Below, piece by piece: positions 26,632 to 36,175 of a DNA stretch of 64,000 nt. Source of the DNA: Candidatus Binatia bacterium (GTDB lineage Bacteria > Desulfobacterota > Binatia > Bin18); NCBI GenBank assembly GCA_022820725.1, contig JAJEFA010000003.1, forward strand, positions 97,538-161,537. Direction: 5' to 3'. Under the pieces are notes generated by a model. The model did not search any database. It saw only the letters and a list, made by a program, of their open reading frames with translations, and was not told where the DNA came from. A program made the translations under genes and the position numbers. Position 1 is the stretch's first letter; every line of letters starts with the position of its first letter.

Positions 26632-27624
26632 TTATTGTAGCGATTGTAAACATCCGGTCTCTTCCAGAATGGGGTCCAGAGCCGCCTTCTCTTCGACTTT
26701 CGTGTACCGTTCCCGGAGAACACGAAACGACCGGGCATGATATTTCTGCGTGCCCTGGGAGTACTCCTTGCCGCGCATCATGACCGAACACGTCTCCTGA
26801 CCAGCGGCAAGGGCCTGGGCGTTGGCCGCAGTCCAGGGCAGAAAGGTCTGACCGATTTCTTTGAAGACGGGCTTCAACGTTGGAGCCAGATCGTCCCAGG
26901 TCTCTAACGCGCCCTCATCCTTGGGGTCCAGCATCTGCATCACCCAGGATAAGACGTTCGGGGCAACCGCCCGCATGATCGTACCGGCCGAGGGGTCGGT
27001 GGAGCATTGGTGCAATTGAGCGGCCAGGCCAAAGTCGCCAAACGTGGGCTTGCCACCGAACAGATACATGCGTTGCGCGAGGTGCGGTTCGAGCAGTGCC
27101 AACAGACGATCGAAGGAAGACTCGATATGCTCCCGGGTCTGCTCGCTTGAGCCGACAAAAGACAAGCGCGGGACCATACGCGTCCGGATTTGCTCAGTCG
27201 CCGCCGCATATTCCTCCTCGCTGAGCCCAGGCCGGGTCAGGCGCGCAATGCGTTCAGCCGTGGATTTCTGGTCAGGCTCATACGTCCAGCGATAGTGAAA
27301 CATCTGCTTATTGCCCCACTCGTCGCCATACTCTTCGATCAGGGCGGACAGGAAGGCCAGAGTCGGGTCGCTCGGATAAATGGACGGCTCGGGCTGGAGT
27401 TCCTCAAAATGCTCCATAATGGGCGTGGAGTCTTGCATGCCCTGTCCGTCCGGGGTGACAACGAGCGGAACCAGGGGCAGCTTGGCGTAGCGCTCGAATT
27501 CTTCCTGATTGGTGGAATCGCGGGCAATCCATTCGTGCGGAATCTTCTTGTAGCGAAAATAGGCCCGGACTTTTAAGGAGTAGGGCGACAGCTCGACACC
27601 AAAGAGACGGTAGGCTTGGGACAT
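26632..27624 (-). CDS. Glutathione S-transferase-like protein, long form
   Basis: A 330-residue protein with an N-terminal thioredoxin-fold GST domain (YRLFGVELSPYSLKVRAYF ... MQDSTPIMEHFEE) and a C-terminal helical domain containing YLFGGKPTFGDFGLAAQLHQ. It is about 100 residues longer than typical GSTs, with an insertion between the domains (EYGDEWGNKQMFHYRW) as in the long GST-like proteins of beta-proteobacteria and uncultivated lineages. It may conjugate or dehalogenate an electrophile; a haloalkane dehalogenase lies two genes upstream in the same direction. Confidence 0.85.
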   Translation of the reverse strand: MSQAYRLFGVELSPYSLKVRAYFRYKKIPHEWIARDSTNQEEFERYAKLPLVPLVVTPDGQGMQDSTPIMEHFEELQPEPSIYPSDPTLAFLSALIEEYGDEWGNKQMFHYRWTYEPDQKSTAERIARLTRPGLSEEEYAAATEQIRTRMVPRLSFVGSSEQTREHIESSFDRLLALLEPHLAQRMYLFGGKPTFGDFGLAAQLHQCSTDPSAGTIMRAVAPNVLSWVMQMLDPKDEGALETWDDLAPTLKPVFKEIGQTFLPWTAANAQALAAGQETCSVMMRGKEYSQGTQKYHARSFRVLRERYTKVEEKAALDPILEETGCLQSLQ

Positions 27625-27660
27625 AATCGTAATCCTGACTGGAACCTGATTGAGACCCCT

Positions 27661-28449
27661 CTATTTCCCGTTAAAGCGAGGCGCGCGTTTCTCCAGGAAG
27701 GCCGCAATGCCTTCTTTACCGTCATCGGTCTTGGAGCGCGCGGCAATGGACTGGGTCTCGTTTTCCATCTGGGTTTCAAGCGTTTCCGTCCAGCCGCTGT
27801 GGAGGAGCCGTTTGGCGCCCCCGAACGCGCCGGTTGCTCCCGAGGCGAGCTCGGTGGCCAGTTTTTCCGCCTCAGCCAGCAAATCCGCGTCCGGAACGAC
27901 ACGGTTCACAATGCCCCAGGCTTCGGCTTCCTGGGCTGACAGCAGCCGGTTGGTGACCGCCAACTCGAAGGCCCGCTTCATGCCAACAATCCGCGGCAGG
28001 AAATAGGTTGAAGAGCCGTCCGGGGTCAGCCCGGCACGCGTATAGGCCATAGTAAATTTCGCCGACTCACCGGCAAAAACAATGTCACATGAACAGGCAA
28101 GACTCATGCCCGCTCCCGCGGCCGTGCCGTTCACCGCTCCGATCAACGGAGCGTCCATCCGAGCAAAACGGGATACGGCGCCATGCAGATAGGTGGTCAC
28201 TTCCTTCATATGGGCGGGCAGTTGGTCGCCTTGGGCGGCAAAGCTTTTCAGGTCTCCACCGGCGCAGAACATACGGCCGTTGCCGGTCATGACAGCGGCT
28301 CGAATATCTACGTCCTCGTCGCATTCGAGCGACACCTGCATCAAATCACGTGCCAGATCGATATTGAGCGCGTTCGCGGCATCCGGTCGGTCCAAGGTAA
28401 TGATGGCGATATGGTCCTTTTTCTCAAATTGAAGAGCGGTATAGGTCAT
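27661..28449 (-). CDS. Enoyl-CoA hydratase/isomerase
   Basis: A 262-residue crotonase-fold protein: RPDAANALNIDLARDLMQ, the oxyanion segment GRMFCAGGDLKSFAAQ, and AVNGTAAGAGMSLACSCDIV. The second-hole region TRAGLTPDGSSTYFLPR has Asp rather than Glu at the usual glutamate position, suggesting an isomerase or other crotonase reaction. It ends RAPRFNGK as in PaaG-like enzymes. It works on acyl-CoA esters in the cytosol. Confidence 0.9.
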   Translation of the reverse strand: MTYTALQFEKKDHIAIITLDRPDAANALNIDLARDLMQVSLECDEDVDIRAAVMTGNGRMFCAGGDLKSFAAQGDQLPAHMKEVTTYLHGAVSRFARMDAPLIGAVNGTAAGAGMSLACSCDIVFAGESAKFTMAYTRAGLTPDGSSTYFLPRIVGMKRAFELAVTNRLLSAQEAEAWGIVNRVVPDADLLAEAEKLATELASGATGAFGGAKRLLHSGWTETLETQMENETQSIAARSKTDDGKEGIAAFLEKRAPRFNGK

Positions 28450-28475
28450 ACGGTCCTCCGTCTGACGATGCGGTG

Positions 28476-29363
28476 CTAGAGTCCTCGTAGAAGATCGACT
28501 ATGGCTTGCCCGATTTCCTGCGGCGTGTCTTCCTGAATAAAGTGCGAGCCTGTGACAGTGATTTCTTTTTGATTCGGCCAGGTCCGGCAGTACTCGCGTT
28601 GCGGACCGGTCAGGAGCGCCCCAGGGGCGGCATTCACAAAGAGTTTGGGGACATCGCTAGTTGACAACCATTGTCCATATTGTTCGACGATCTCGACCAC
28701 GTCGGGCGGCTCACCCTCGATCGGAATCTGGCGCGGCCAGGTCAGCGTGGGTCGGCGCGACTCGCCCGGCTCGGTGTACGGCTTCCGGTAGACGGCCATT
28801 TCTTCTTCGGTCAGTTTCCGCACCACGCTGCCGGGCAGAACTCGCTCGACAAAGACGTTATTCTGGAGCACCATCTCCTCTCCGGCAGGCGAACGAAAGC
28901 CCTGAAAGACTTTGCGGGCGGCCTCGGGAAAGGTCTCCCACGTCAGGGGACACACAATAGCCTCCATATAGACCAGGGCCTTGATGCTGTCCTGATGACG
29001 GTGGGCCCAGTGAAAACCCAGGGCCGAGCCCCAGTCGTGGACCACCAGGGTAACGTTCTGCGTGTGCTGATCGAGCCCAATAGCGTCAAACCAGGCGTCC
29101 AGATAGCGGGCGTGATCAACAAATCGGTAGGAGCCCGTAGGGTTCTTGCCCGAATCGCCCATGCCGATCAGGTCGGGCGCCAGGCAACGCGCACGCCCTT
29201 CAACCTCGGCAATAATGTTGCGCCAGAGATACGAGGAGGTAGGGTTACCGTGCAGAAATACAACGGGGTCGCCGCTGCCGGTATCGACATAGGCCAGCTC
29301 ACTGTCGAGTACGGCCACCCGTTTTCGTTCATAAGGATCGTTGGCTGAAATAGACTGACTCAT
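28476..29363 (-). CDS. dhaA: Haloalkane dehalogenase (DhaA/LinB type)
   Basis: A 295-residue alpha/beta hydrolase that hydrolyses C-halogen bonds. All hallmark residues of subfamily HLD-II are in place: Asn40 in HGNPTSSYLWRN and Trp111 next to the nucleophile Asp110 (VVHDWGSALGFHW) to bind halide, catalytic acid Glu134 (VYMEAIVCPLTW) and His274 (GSHFIQEDTPQEI). The cap-domain strings VVRKLTEEEMAVYRKPY and LTWPRQIPIEGEPPDVVEIV match DhaA/LinB closely. The Shine-Dalgarno aggaga precedes ATG. It lies in a co-directional catabolic cluster with a GST and LLM enzymes. Confidence 0.92.
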   Translation of the reverse strand: MSQSISANDPYERKRVAVLDSELAYVDTGSGDPVVFLHGNPTSSYLWRNIIAEVEGRARCLAPDLIGMGDSGKNPTGSYRFVDHARYLDAWFDAIGLDQHTQNVTLVVHDWGSALGFHWAHRHQDSIKALVYMEAIVCPLTWETFPEAARKVFQGFRSPAGEEMVLQNNVFVERVLPGSVVRKLTEEEMAVYRKPYTEPGESRRPTLTWPRQIPIEGEPPDVVEIVEQYGQWLSTSDVPKLFVNAAPGALLTGPQREYCRTWPNQKEITVTGSHFIQEDTPQEIGQAIVDLLRGL

Positions 29364-29395
29364 ACTGCTCTCCTGAAAAAATGCTCTCTCCCGAT

Positions 29396-30430
29396 CTACT
29401 GATTTGTTCCCGCAATATCCGCCATAAGGGCTAACGCCTCAGGCTGACCCGACTGCACCATCATGGTTGAAATCCCAGCTGACTCCCAGACCTTGAAACG
29501 CTCCCGAATCCGCTCCGGCGGACCGCATAATGAGATTTCGTCGCACAGCTCATCCGGGACCAACTCTGTCGCCTCTTTTTTCCTACCGGACAGATAGAGA
29601 TCCTGGATCTCAGCCGCCACGTCCGCATAGCCGTACTTCGAGACCATCTCGTTGTGGAAATTCTTGCCTTTGGCTCCCATCCCACCGACGTATAGCGCCA
29701 GGGTCGGCTTGAGTTGGGCCAGGCAGGCTTTGACATCGTCTCCGATCACGACGGTACAGCCGGCCAGGATATCGAAGTTCTCCAGCGACTTGCCGTTGCC
29801 GGCCCGGACAAAGCCTTTTTCCAGGTCGGGTGTAAACATATCCATCCGATAGGGTGAGAACCAGATCGGCAGCCAGCCGTCGGCGAGTTCGGCCGTGATG
29901 CGGATGCTGAGCGGCTTCATGGTCGCCAGATAGACGGGCAGGCGACGTGAGTGCAGGATCGACTTGAGGGGCTTACCCAGTCCGCTGGCATCTTCTCCCT
30001 GATAGGGCAGTTGATACACTTTGCCGTCTAATGAAACCGGCTCCTGGCGGTCCCAGATCTTGTGCAGGATTTCCACGTACTCGCGAATGCGGGCTGCCGG
30101 CCGGCTGTAGGGCATGCCGTGCCAGCCTTCGATAACCTGCGGGCCGGACATCCCCAGACCGACAATCACCCGTCCGTTCGACAAGGCGTCCAGGGTTGAC
30201 ATGGTCATGGCGCACATCGCCGGCGTGCGGGCCGGAATCTGGAGAATCCCGGTACCGAGTTTTATACGCGAGGTCTTGGCCGCCAGATAGGCCAACGGTG
30301 TCACCGCGTCGGAGCCGTACGCCTCCGCACTCCAGACGGAGTCGTAACCCAGTTTTTCCGCTTCGAGGATCATATCCAGGGGGAGCTCGACCCGGCCACC
30401 GGAATAGCCAATGCCTATTGCAAGTTTCAT
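29396..30430 (-). CDS. Luciferase-like F420-dependent oxidoreductase
   Basis: A 344-residue LLM-barrel protein: LDMILEAEKLGYDSVWSAEA, SRIKLGTGILQIPARTPAMC, LDALSNGRVIVGLGMSGPQ and LPVYLATMKPLSIRITAELA. The pattern matches F420-dependent reductases common in actinobacteria and in Tectomicrobia-like genomes. The C-terminus holds CGPPERIRERFKVWESAGIS. aaaggagtt precedes ATG 30430. It is 32 nt upstream of dhaA. Confidence 0.9.
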   Translation of the reverse strand: MKLAIGIGYSGGRVELPLDMILEAEKLGYDSVWSAEAYGSDAVTPLAYLAAKTSRIKLGTGILQIPARTPAMCAMTMSTLDALSNGRVIVGLGMSGPQVIEGWHGMPYSRPAARIREYVEILHKIWDRQEPVSLDGKVYQLPYQGEDASGLGKPLKSILHSRRLPVYLATMKPLSIRITAELADGWLPIWFSPYRMDMFTPDLEKGFVRAGNGKSLENFDILAGCTVVIGDDVKACLAQLKPTLALYVGGMGAKGKNFHNEMVSKYGYADVAAEIQDLYLSGRKKEATELVPDELCDEISLCGPPERIRERFKVWESAGISTMMVQSGQPEALALMADIAGTNQ

Positions 30431-30493
30431 AGGAACTCCTTTCTTCAGGGGACTGTTTATATCGGACGGCCAGACCCAGGGCTACTCAGCCCC

Positions 30494-30546
30494 AAGAGGA
30501 AACGTGCCCAGCATCTGCATGTCTATCGGAGGACACGTTTCCTCTT
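30494..30546. repeat. Palindromic 54-bp repeat family, copy 2 (divergent)
   Basis: Arms aagaggaaacgtg / cacgtttcctctt carry a compensatory T-A to G-C change relative to the other copies, keeping the pairing. The loop is 21 nt. The right end touches the stop codon (30547) of the upstream LLM gene. Confidence 0.8.
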
Positions 30547-31536
30547 TCAAGCACCGCGCATGGCTTCCGCTACGCGTGCATAGTCTTCGAGGCGCGGCAG
30601 GATAAGCGGCAGGTCTACCCCAGCGGCTCGATACTCGGCGACCCGCCGTCGGCACTGCTCTTCTGAGCCGATGAGATAAAAAGATGCTACCATCTCGTCA
30701 GTAATGAGCTTGACCGCCTCTGTGCCGTCGTCTTTGGCATACGACTCTCGTAACGGCCCGAGGATAGACGGATCGAATCCCCCCTTTTCGAGCAGGATCT
30801 CACCCACATAGGCTTCGTCAAGCAGGCGCACAATACGCTTTTTGAGAGTTGGCAGCAGGCGCTGCGGATCGTCGGTCAATCGAATGACCAGCATGCAGGC
30901 AATATCGATCGACTGGGGATCACGGCCAGCCTCTTGGGCGGCGCTACGGATCTCTTCCACTGCGTAGGAGACGTAGGATGGGGGCACATAGGCGTTCAAT
31001 AAAACGCCGTCGGCAATCGCTCCGGCCAGACGCAGCCCTTTTTTTCCAATCGCTGCCAGATAGATGGGCAGATTGGGCTGGACCGGTGTGGTGGCAAGCC
31101 GGGCATTCCTGAGCGTAAACGGTCCTGCCGTGTCGGACACCCGCTCACCCGACAGCAGCCGTTTCAGCAGGGAGACGCTGCCCCGCATGGCGACCTGGGC
31201 ATTGCCGTAGGCCATCCCCATCTTGCCTTGGATCACCTCGCGTTCGCTGCGCCCCATCCCCAGCACGAAACGTCCACCCGTAATCCGGTCCAGCGTGGCC
31301 GTTGCCATCGCGAGTAAGGCGGGGTTGCGCGTGTACGGATTTGTAACCCCAACGCCGAGCTTGATCCGCTCGGTCGCCGCTCCGAGGTAGCCGAGCAGAG
31401 AGAAGATCTCTTCATGAAAATAGCGCTCCGTGACCCACAGGGATTCATAGCCGGCGTTTTCTGCGAGGAGTCCGTACTGCTTCAGCTCAGGACCACTCTC
31501 GATACCGTGGTAGAGGACGAGACCTGATCGGCTCAT
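30547..31536 (-). CDS. Luciferase-like oxidoreductase
   Basis: A 329-residue LLM enzyme: YGLLAENAGYESLWVTERYF, LDRITGGRFVLGMGRSEREV, LPIYLAAIGKKGLRLAGAIA and a C-terminal IGSEEQCRRRVAEYRAAGVD. ATG 31536 (MSRSGLVLYHG) is preferred, with ggag 7 nt ahead; upstream in-frame residues lie inside the methyltransferase gene. The stop codon abuts a palindromic repeat. It is the third LLM gene of this cluster, and the sequences differ enough to suggest distinct substrates. Confidence 0.88.
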   Translation of the reverse strand: MSRSGLVLYHGIESGPELKQYGLLAENAGYESLWVTERYFHEEIFSLLGYLGAATERIKLGVGVTNPYTRNPALLAMATATLDRITGGRFVLGMGRSEREVIQGKMGMAYGNAQVAMRGSVSLLKRLLSGERVSDTAGPFTLRNARLATTPVQPNLPIYLAAIGKKGLRLAGAIADGVLLNAYVPPSYVSYAVEEIRSAAQEAGRDPQSIDIACMLVIRLTDDPQRLLPTLKKRIVRLLDEAYVGEILLEKGGFDPSILGPLRESYAKDDGTEAVKLITDEMVASFYLIGSEEQCRRRVAEYRAAGVDLPLILPRLEDYARVAEAMRGA

Positions 31537-31550
31537 ATTCCGCTCCGTTC

Positions 31551-32582
31551 CTAGACGTACTTCTGCGCCACAAAAGTCCAATACGTCGGTACGATGTCCG
31601 GATTCTCTTGAGTGACACGGAATCCGGTCTCGTGCAGCATAGAAAGAATATCACTCCGAGTGTTGACGATATTCCCCCAGGTAACCTCAAACCATTGCTC
31701 CAGAATGCTCATGGTAAAGCGGCGGTCGTGGAGGTCGACTCCCGTTTCCGGGGCACACCGATCGACCAGCAGCAGGCTGCCTCCGGGCTTGAGCGCGCGC
31801 TGGCAGCCGCGCAGGATGTCGGCTTTTTTTGCGTCGGGAAGCTCATGAAAAACCTGGACCATAGTGATGAGATCAAACTCATTCTCAAAGGACAGCGCTT
31901 CCCCGCCGACTGAGCGTACGTCAACTCGATCGCTGAGTCCTTGCTCCTGAAGCAGCTTTCGAGAGGTTTGTACAAAATAGGGTAAAGGCTCGATACCGGT
32001 TACACGGCAGTGTACGAATTCCTGGGCAAAGCGCGCGATCACGGTGCCACTCCCGGAGCCGATATCCATAACCTGCCCTCCAGCTTCGAGTTGCTCTTCC
32101 ATACCGGGAAGCTTCCGGGCCGCCGCCACTACCACAGGGGCACGCAAGGCCGAAACTTTGCCCTGGTGGTGAAAGAAATCTTCATCATGGTCGTGGAAGG
32201 TTTTGAGCGCTCCGGTCCGAAAGGCATCGGGATAGGCCGGAAAGTCTCGCGACAGGCTGGCCAGGACATGGGCGGTCAGCAACTCGGGAGCGTCGTCGTC
32301 AAGCAGTTCGTCCATAAACGGTGCAAAGGTGAACTGTGTATCTCCGTCAGCTTGGAGTATCCCTACGGCACACGCGGCCTGACACCAGACTTTTGTCCGC
32401 CAGGGGTCGAGTTCCAGGGTTTCGGCCAATGCTTCGGCCGAGACGGTTCCACCGCACCGCCGCATCTCGGCGAAGTACCCTAGCCGCCCGCCGATATCGG
32501 TAATATGCGTCGCGTGCAGACCGAGCATCCAGCTCCGTATCATCCGGGCTTGGCTATTTTTTGTCAGTTCTTTGTTGGCCAT
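31551..32582 (-). CDS. SAM-dependent O-methyltransferase-like protein
   Basis: A 343-residue class I methyltransferase. The N-terminal helical, winged-helix-like dimerisation region (VSAEALAETLELDPWRTKVW) is typical of plant-type and polyketide O-methyltransferases. It is followed by motif I VMDIGSGSGTVIARFA, motif II-like GIEPLPYF and motif IV FDLITMVQVFHELPD. The C-terminus is complete (TYWTFVAQKYV). The substrate is unknown. Start ATG 32582 has aaggatc ahead. Confidence 0.85.
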   Translation of the reverse strand: MANKELTKNSQARMIRSWMLGLHATHITDIGGRLGYFAEMRRCGGTVSAEALAETLELDPWRTKVWCQAACAVGILQADGDTQFTFAPFMDELLDDDAPELLTAHVLASLSRDFPAYPDAFRTGALKTFHDHDEDFFHHQGKVSALRAPVVVAAARKLPGMEEQLEAGGQVMDIGSGSGTVIARFAQEFVHCRVTGIEPLPYFVQTSRKLLQEQGLSDRVDVRSVGGEALSFENEFDLITMVQVFHELPDAKKADILRGCQRALKPGGSLLLVDRCAPETGVDLHDRRFTMSILEQWFEVTWGNIVNTRSDILSMLHETGFRVTQENPDIVPTYWTFVAQKYV

Positions 32583-32591
32583 AATTGATCC

Positions 32592-33395
32592 TTAGCTCTT
32601 GTGTTTTTGCAAAAATGTGAGAATCCCCCTGCTCGACTGCTCCGGTTGCTCGACCCAAAACACATGGCCGGCCGGTTCCAGGATAACGAGTTCGGAGTCG
32701 GCAATATGTTCAGCCAGGAGTTGTGAATTTTCCCAGGCAATCAAGGCATCATCCTTTCCCGTAATGACCAAGGTCGGACAGGTAATCTGGGAGAGACGGT
32801 CGAACGTATTGTGTCGATACGCTGCTTTCATTCTGTGGGCGAAGCCGATGGGGTCGAGGGGTTGCTTTTTGCGGGCTTCAATCAAGGCTGGGATAAGCTC
32901 AGGATGCTGTTCGACATAGCCTTTGGTAAAGGCGGTCTCGGCCAGCGCCCGCCCGCGCTCTTCCGCGGAGAGTTCGGCTGTTGAATGGGAATTCTGGACA
33001 GCCTCGCCCTCCAGGCTGACGGCGTGCGGGCCACCAGGGGTGGTACAGCCCAACACGAGAGAGTGGACGGCAGCCCCGTGCCGAATGGCTAATTCCTGAG
33101 CAATCATTCCTCCCATTGAGACGCCATACACGTGTGCGGGTGAGAAGTCCAGGTGATCCATGAGCGCGACGGTATCATCGGCAATCATGCCGATTGTGTA
33201 TTCGATATCTGGCTTTTCACTCTGACCAGAGCCACGTTGGTCGAAGATGAGAACCTGGAATTGATCCACGAAATCCGGCAGCAGATTGGCAAAAATGCTC
33301 CGGTCGCTTTGCGCCCCGTGAATAAGAACAAGGGGGTCGCCTGTCCCGTGCAGTTCATAGGCTAAGTTGACACCGTTGACCCGTGCAAAGGGCAT
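32592..33395 (-). CDS. Alpha/beta hydrolase
   Basis: A 267-residue serine hydrolase with complete triad: nucleophile in YGVSMGGMIAQ, acid in LVITGKDDALIAWENS and His in EPAGHVFWVEQP; oxyanion region LIHGAQSDRS. It resembles 3-oxoadipate enol-lactonase-type enzymes (RGSGQSEKPD). The Shine-Dalgarno gggaggt precedes ATG 33395. It lies between an MFS carrier and a methyltransferase in the catabolic cluster; an ester or enol-lactone substrate is likely but undefined. Confidence 0.9.
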   Translation of the reverse strand: MPFARVNGVNLAYELHGTGDPLVLIHGAQSDRSIFANLLPDFVDQFQVLIFDQRGSGQSEKPDIEYTIGMIADDTVALMDHLDFSPAHVYGVSMGGMIAQELAIRHGAAVHSLVLGCTTPGGPHAVSLEGEAVQNSHSTAELSAEERGRALAETAFTKGYVEQHPELIPALIEARKKQPLDPIGFAHRMKAAYRHNTFDRLSQITCPTLVITGKDDALIAWENSQLLAEHIADSELVILEPAGHVFWVEQPEQSSRGILTFLQKHKS

Positions 33396-33415
33396 AATAC
33401 CTCCCGATTATACGG

Positions 33416-34714
33416 CTAGACGACCTGGGGGAACGCCGCCGGTTTTTTCACAAAACATAACAACATGACGCTAAAAAGATTGAAGAGCGCACTCATCAGA
33501 AAGGCGAGGTCGTAACTCCCGTATACATCATAGAGATAGCCCGCGGCCATGGGACCGAAGGCCGCCATGGAGCCGGCCAGGGAAAAAATGAAACCAACGA
33601 TCGCCCCAACCGCCAGCCGGCCATAGAAGTCGCCGACGATCGCCGGGAACAGGGCGGTGGTCCCGCCATACGAAAAACCGAACAGTGCTGCCGACGGGTA
33701 GAGCAGGGAGAGGCCGGAACTGAGCGCCAGACCAAAAAACGCCACGGCTTCCAGAGTCAGACAAGTGCCCAAGGTCAGCAGACGGCCATAACGGTCGGAC
33801 AGCGGGCCGGTAACCAAACGTCCGGAGAAACCGGCCAAGCCGATGACGCTGATCAACGTGGCGGCGGTCACCTGCGGTACGCCCAGGTCTATGGCAAAGG
33901 GCACAATATGGACCAGTGGCATGAACACAACCAGCCAGGTCAGCGTAAAAACGGCAACCAGCATCCAGAAGGAAACCGTTCGCCGAGCGGACGCAAGGGT
34001 CCAGACATCACGCCGGTTGTGAGAGACGCGTGGACCGGAGAGCGCCTCTGCTGATAAGAGACCAGGCTTAATTCCGTCCGGGTGCAGACCTAGACGCTCG
34101 GGGTCACGGACGATGAAGCTCGCACACAGCGTAATGAGCACCAGACCGCCTAGGCCAAGAAGCAGGTAGGAAATCCGCCAGCCATAGGTCGTTATGAGGA
34201 GTGCGGCCAGCGGTGGCATGAAGAAGTTCCCAAAGCTGGACCCACTCGTGCTCATGCTGAGGGCGAGCCCGCGCCGCTGGATAAACCAACGCACCACGGT
34301 CGCGTTACACGGCACGAAAGCGGCACTCATGCCGAGGGCGGCTATACCGCCGAGAAAGAGGTAGAGTTGCCACAGGGCATGCACCTGACTCAGCAGCATG
34401 ACCCCGCTTCCCAATAAGATTCCACCGATTCCCACCACAAGACGCGGACCCCAGCGGTCCGTATACACGCCAGCCACGATCCCAAGAGCGCTATACACAA
34501 ACACGTACACCGAATAGGCGAGGGATAAACTCGTCCGCCCCCAGCCCATCTCCGCCGAAATTTCCGGCATGAACACCCCATACGAAAACTGAATCCCATA
34601 CGCAGCGGACAACACCGTGAACGAACAGCCGACAATCACCCAGCCGTAAAAGAAGTGCGACCGGTCGGCCGGCACGATGTCGGATGAGAGCTTCACCGGC
34701 TCAATGGCACGCAT
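33416..34714 (-). CDS. MFS transporter (OFA/monocarboxylate-like)
   Basis: A 432-residue carrier with 12 predicted TM helices. SYGVFMPEISAEMGWGRTSL and the cytosolic motif YTDRWGPR resemble oxalate/formate- and monocarboxylate-type MFS proteins; the second-half motif GPLSDRYGR is also present. Probably imports an organic acid that feeds the adjoining acyl-CoA enzymes (inference). The start region has no strong Shine-Dalgarno. Confidence 0.87.
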   Translation of the reverse strand: MRAIEPVKLSSDIVPADRSHFFYGWVIVGCSFTVLSAAYGIQFSYGVFMPEISAEMGWGRTSLSLAYSVYVFVYSALGIVAGVYTDRWGPRLVVGIGGILLGSGVMLLSQVHALWQLYLFLGGIAALGMSAAFVPCNATVVRWFIQRRGLALSMSTSGSSFGNFFMPPLAALLITTYGWRISYLLLGLGGLVLITLCASFIVRDPERLGLHPDGIKPGLLSAEALSGPRVSHNRRDVWTLASARRTVSFWMLVAVFTLTWLVVFMPLVHIVPFAIDLGVPQVTAATLISVIGLAGFSGRLVTGPLSDRYGRLLTLGTCLTLEAVAFFGLALSSGLSLLYPSAALFGFSYGGTTALFPAIVGDFYGRLAVGAIVGFIFSLAGSMAAFGPMAAGYLYDVYGSYDLAFLMSALFNLFSVMLLCFVKKPAAFPQVV

Positions 34715-34810
34715 TGAACCGCAGTATCCGGGGCGGGTGACACTGGGTCAAGAGAGCATCTGCCGGTGCCAGGCCGCAAGGCGACATAACAGGTGGGGAC
34801 AGTAGGACGA

Positions 34811-36025
34811 TTACAACCCTAACGCCTTGGCAATATTGGCGCGCTGAATTTCATCCGTGCCACCGGGAATGCGCAGATTGCGCGCGATACGGAATATTTT
34901 TTCGATCCCGGACTCTTTCATCAGCCCATACGCCCCGTGCAGTTGGACGGCTCTATCGGCCACGCGATAGAGCGCTTCGTCGCAGAAGACTTTGAGCGCA
35001 CACACCGTTTTGATGAGGTGCGGGTCGACCTTGAGCGCCCATAAATTCCCCTGGTCGGCCTGCCACAGGCTTTGGAGCGACAGGCTCCGCATGGCTTGGA
35101 CGTCTAAGTAGGAATCGACCACCATCCACTGTAAGGCCTGAAACCGACTCAGTGGCCCCCCAAATGCGTGCCGGTTCTTGATATAGTCACGACAACGGTC
35201 GAGCAGATATTGTCCCAAACCGGTACACATACCCCCACGCCGGACGCGAATCCAGTTGATCATTCCCATGCTGAGGTAAAAGCCCTGGCCTTCCTCCCCC
35301 CACATATGGTCCGCTGAGAGCTGGCAGTTCTCGAACCGGAGTTCACCGGTCATACCGTCATCCATAATGGTCCGATACGTCCGTCCAATGGTCAGCCCAG
35401 GGTTGTCGCGTTCAACGATAAAGGCCGTTGCTCCGGCTCCCCCTTTGTTCGGATCGTGCAGCGCACAAACCAAGATCAGGTCGGCATACTGCGCATTGGT
35501 AATATATGCCTTGGTGCCATTCACGACCCAGCTGTCACCGTGTTTTTCGGCCCGGGTCTCCATGCCGAGTACGTCAGAGCCGCCTCGATATTCGGTGATG
35601 GCATAAGCGGCGGTTGTTTCTCCCCGAACCAAGGGCAGCAGGTATTTCTGCTGCTGCTCCTCGGTCAGAAACATCAGCATGTTATTGGGTCCTTCTGTCC
35701 AGGACAACATCCACTGCGCAACCCCGATACCGTGCTGATAGACGGCCTCATGCACAAAAAACATATCCGTTAGACTAAACCCGCCACCACCGACTTCTTT
35801 GGGCATATGCAGCGCATACAATCCCCGGTCTGCGGACCGTTTGCGAATTGTCTGCTGGGCGGCCAGCACCTCGGGAGCGAGCCGCCCGTCTTCACGGAGA
35901 TAGAGATGTTCGTTGGTGAGGTGGTCGGCCAGACTGTGCTCAATGGGAGCAATATCGTTTTCAATAAAACGGTGAATATCACGAACCGTTTGCTCAACAT
36001 TCGCTGGGGGGGAGAAATCAATCAT
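34811..36025 (-). CDS. Acyl-CoA dehydrogenase (divergent catalytic loop)
   Basis: A 404-residue flavoprotein: AITEYRGGSDVLGMETRAEK replaces the usual TEPGAGSD, and the C-terminal loop LRIPGGTDEIQRANIAKALG has Gly where many family members have the catalytic Glu. Several ACAD subfamilies (isovaleryl- and CaiA-like) carry the base on another helix, so activity is not excluded. Substrate unknown. It is the first gene of the - strand catabolic cluster, about 150 bp from groEL. Confidence 0.87.
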   Translation of the reverse strand: MIDFSPPANVEQTVRDIHRFIENDIAPIEHSLADHLTNEHLYLREDGRLAPEVLAAQQTIRKRSADRGLYALHMPKEVGGGGFSLTDMFFVHEAVYQHGIGVAQWMLSWTEGPNNMLMFLTEEQQQKYLLPLVRGETTAAYAITEYRGGSDVLGMETRAEKHGDSWVVNGTKAYITNAQYADLILVCALHDPNKGGAGATAFIVERDNPGLTIGRTYRTIMDDGMTGELRFENCQLSADHMWGEEGQGFYLSMGMINWIRVRRGGMCTGLGQYLLDRCRDYIKNRHAFGGPLSRFQALQWMVVDSYLDVQAMRSLSLQSLWQADQGNLWALKVDPHLIKTVCALKVFCDEALYRVADRAVQLHGAYGLMKESGIEKIFRIARNLRIPGGTDEIQRANIAKALGL

Positions 36026-36085
36026 ACGCTCGTTCGTAATGGATTCCGGTAGGAAATGCTATCCTGGCCAAGGACAGAGCAGCGC

Positions 36086-36120
36086 AAAAAAGACATAAGA
36101 AAGGGGGCCGTATGGCCCCC
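36086..36120 (-). terminator. Intrinsic terminator downstream of groEL
   Basis: On the - strand gggggcc / ggccccc arms with a 4-nt loop (36103-36120) are followed by a T-rich tract ending in a six-T run at 36091-36086. It begins 55 nt after the groEL stop. Confidence 0.7.
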
Positions 36121-36175
36121 GTGGTATCGACATTTTCAGCCGGCGGGAGAGCGCATCCCCCGACAGCGTTCCAGC

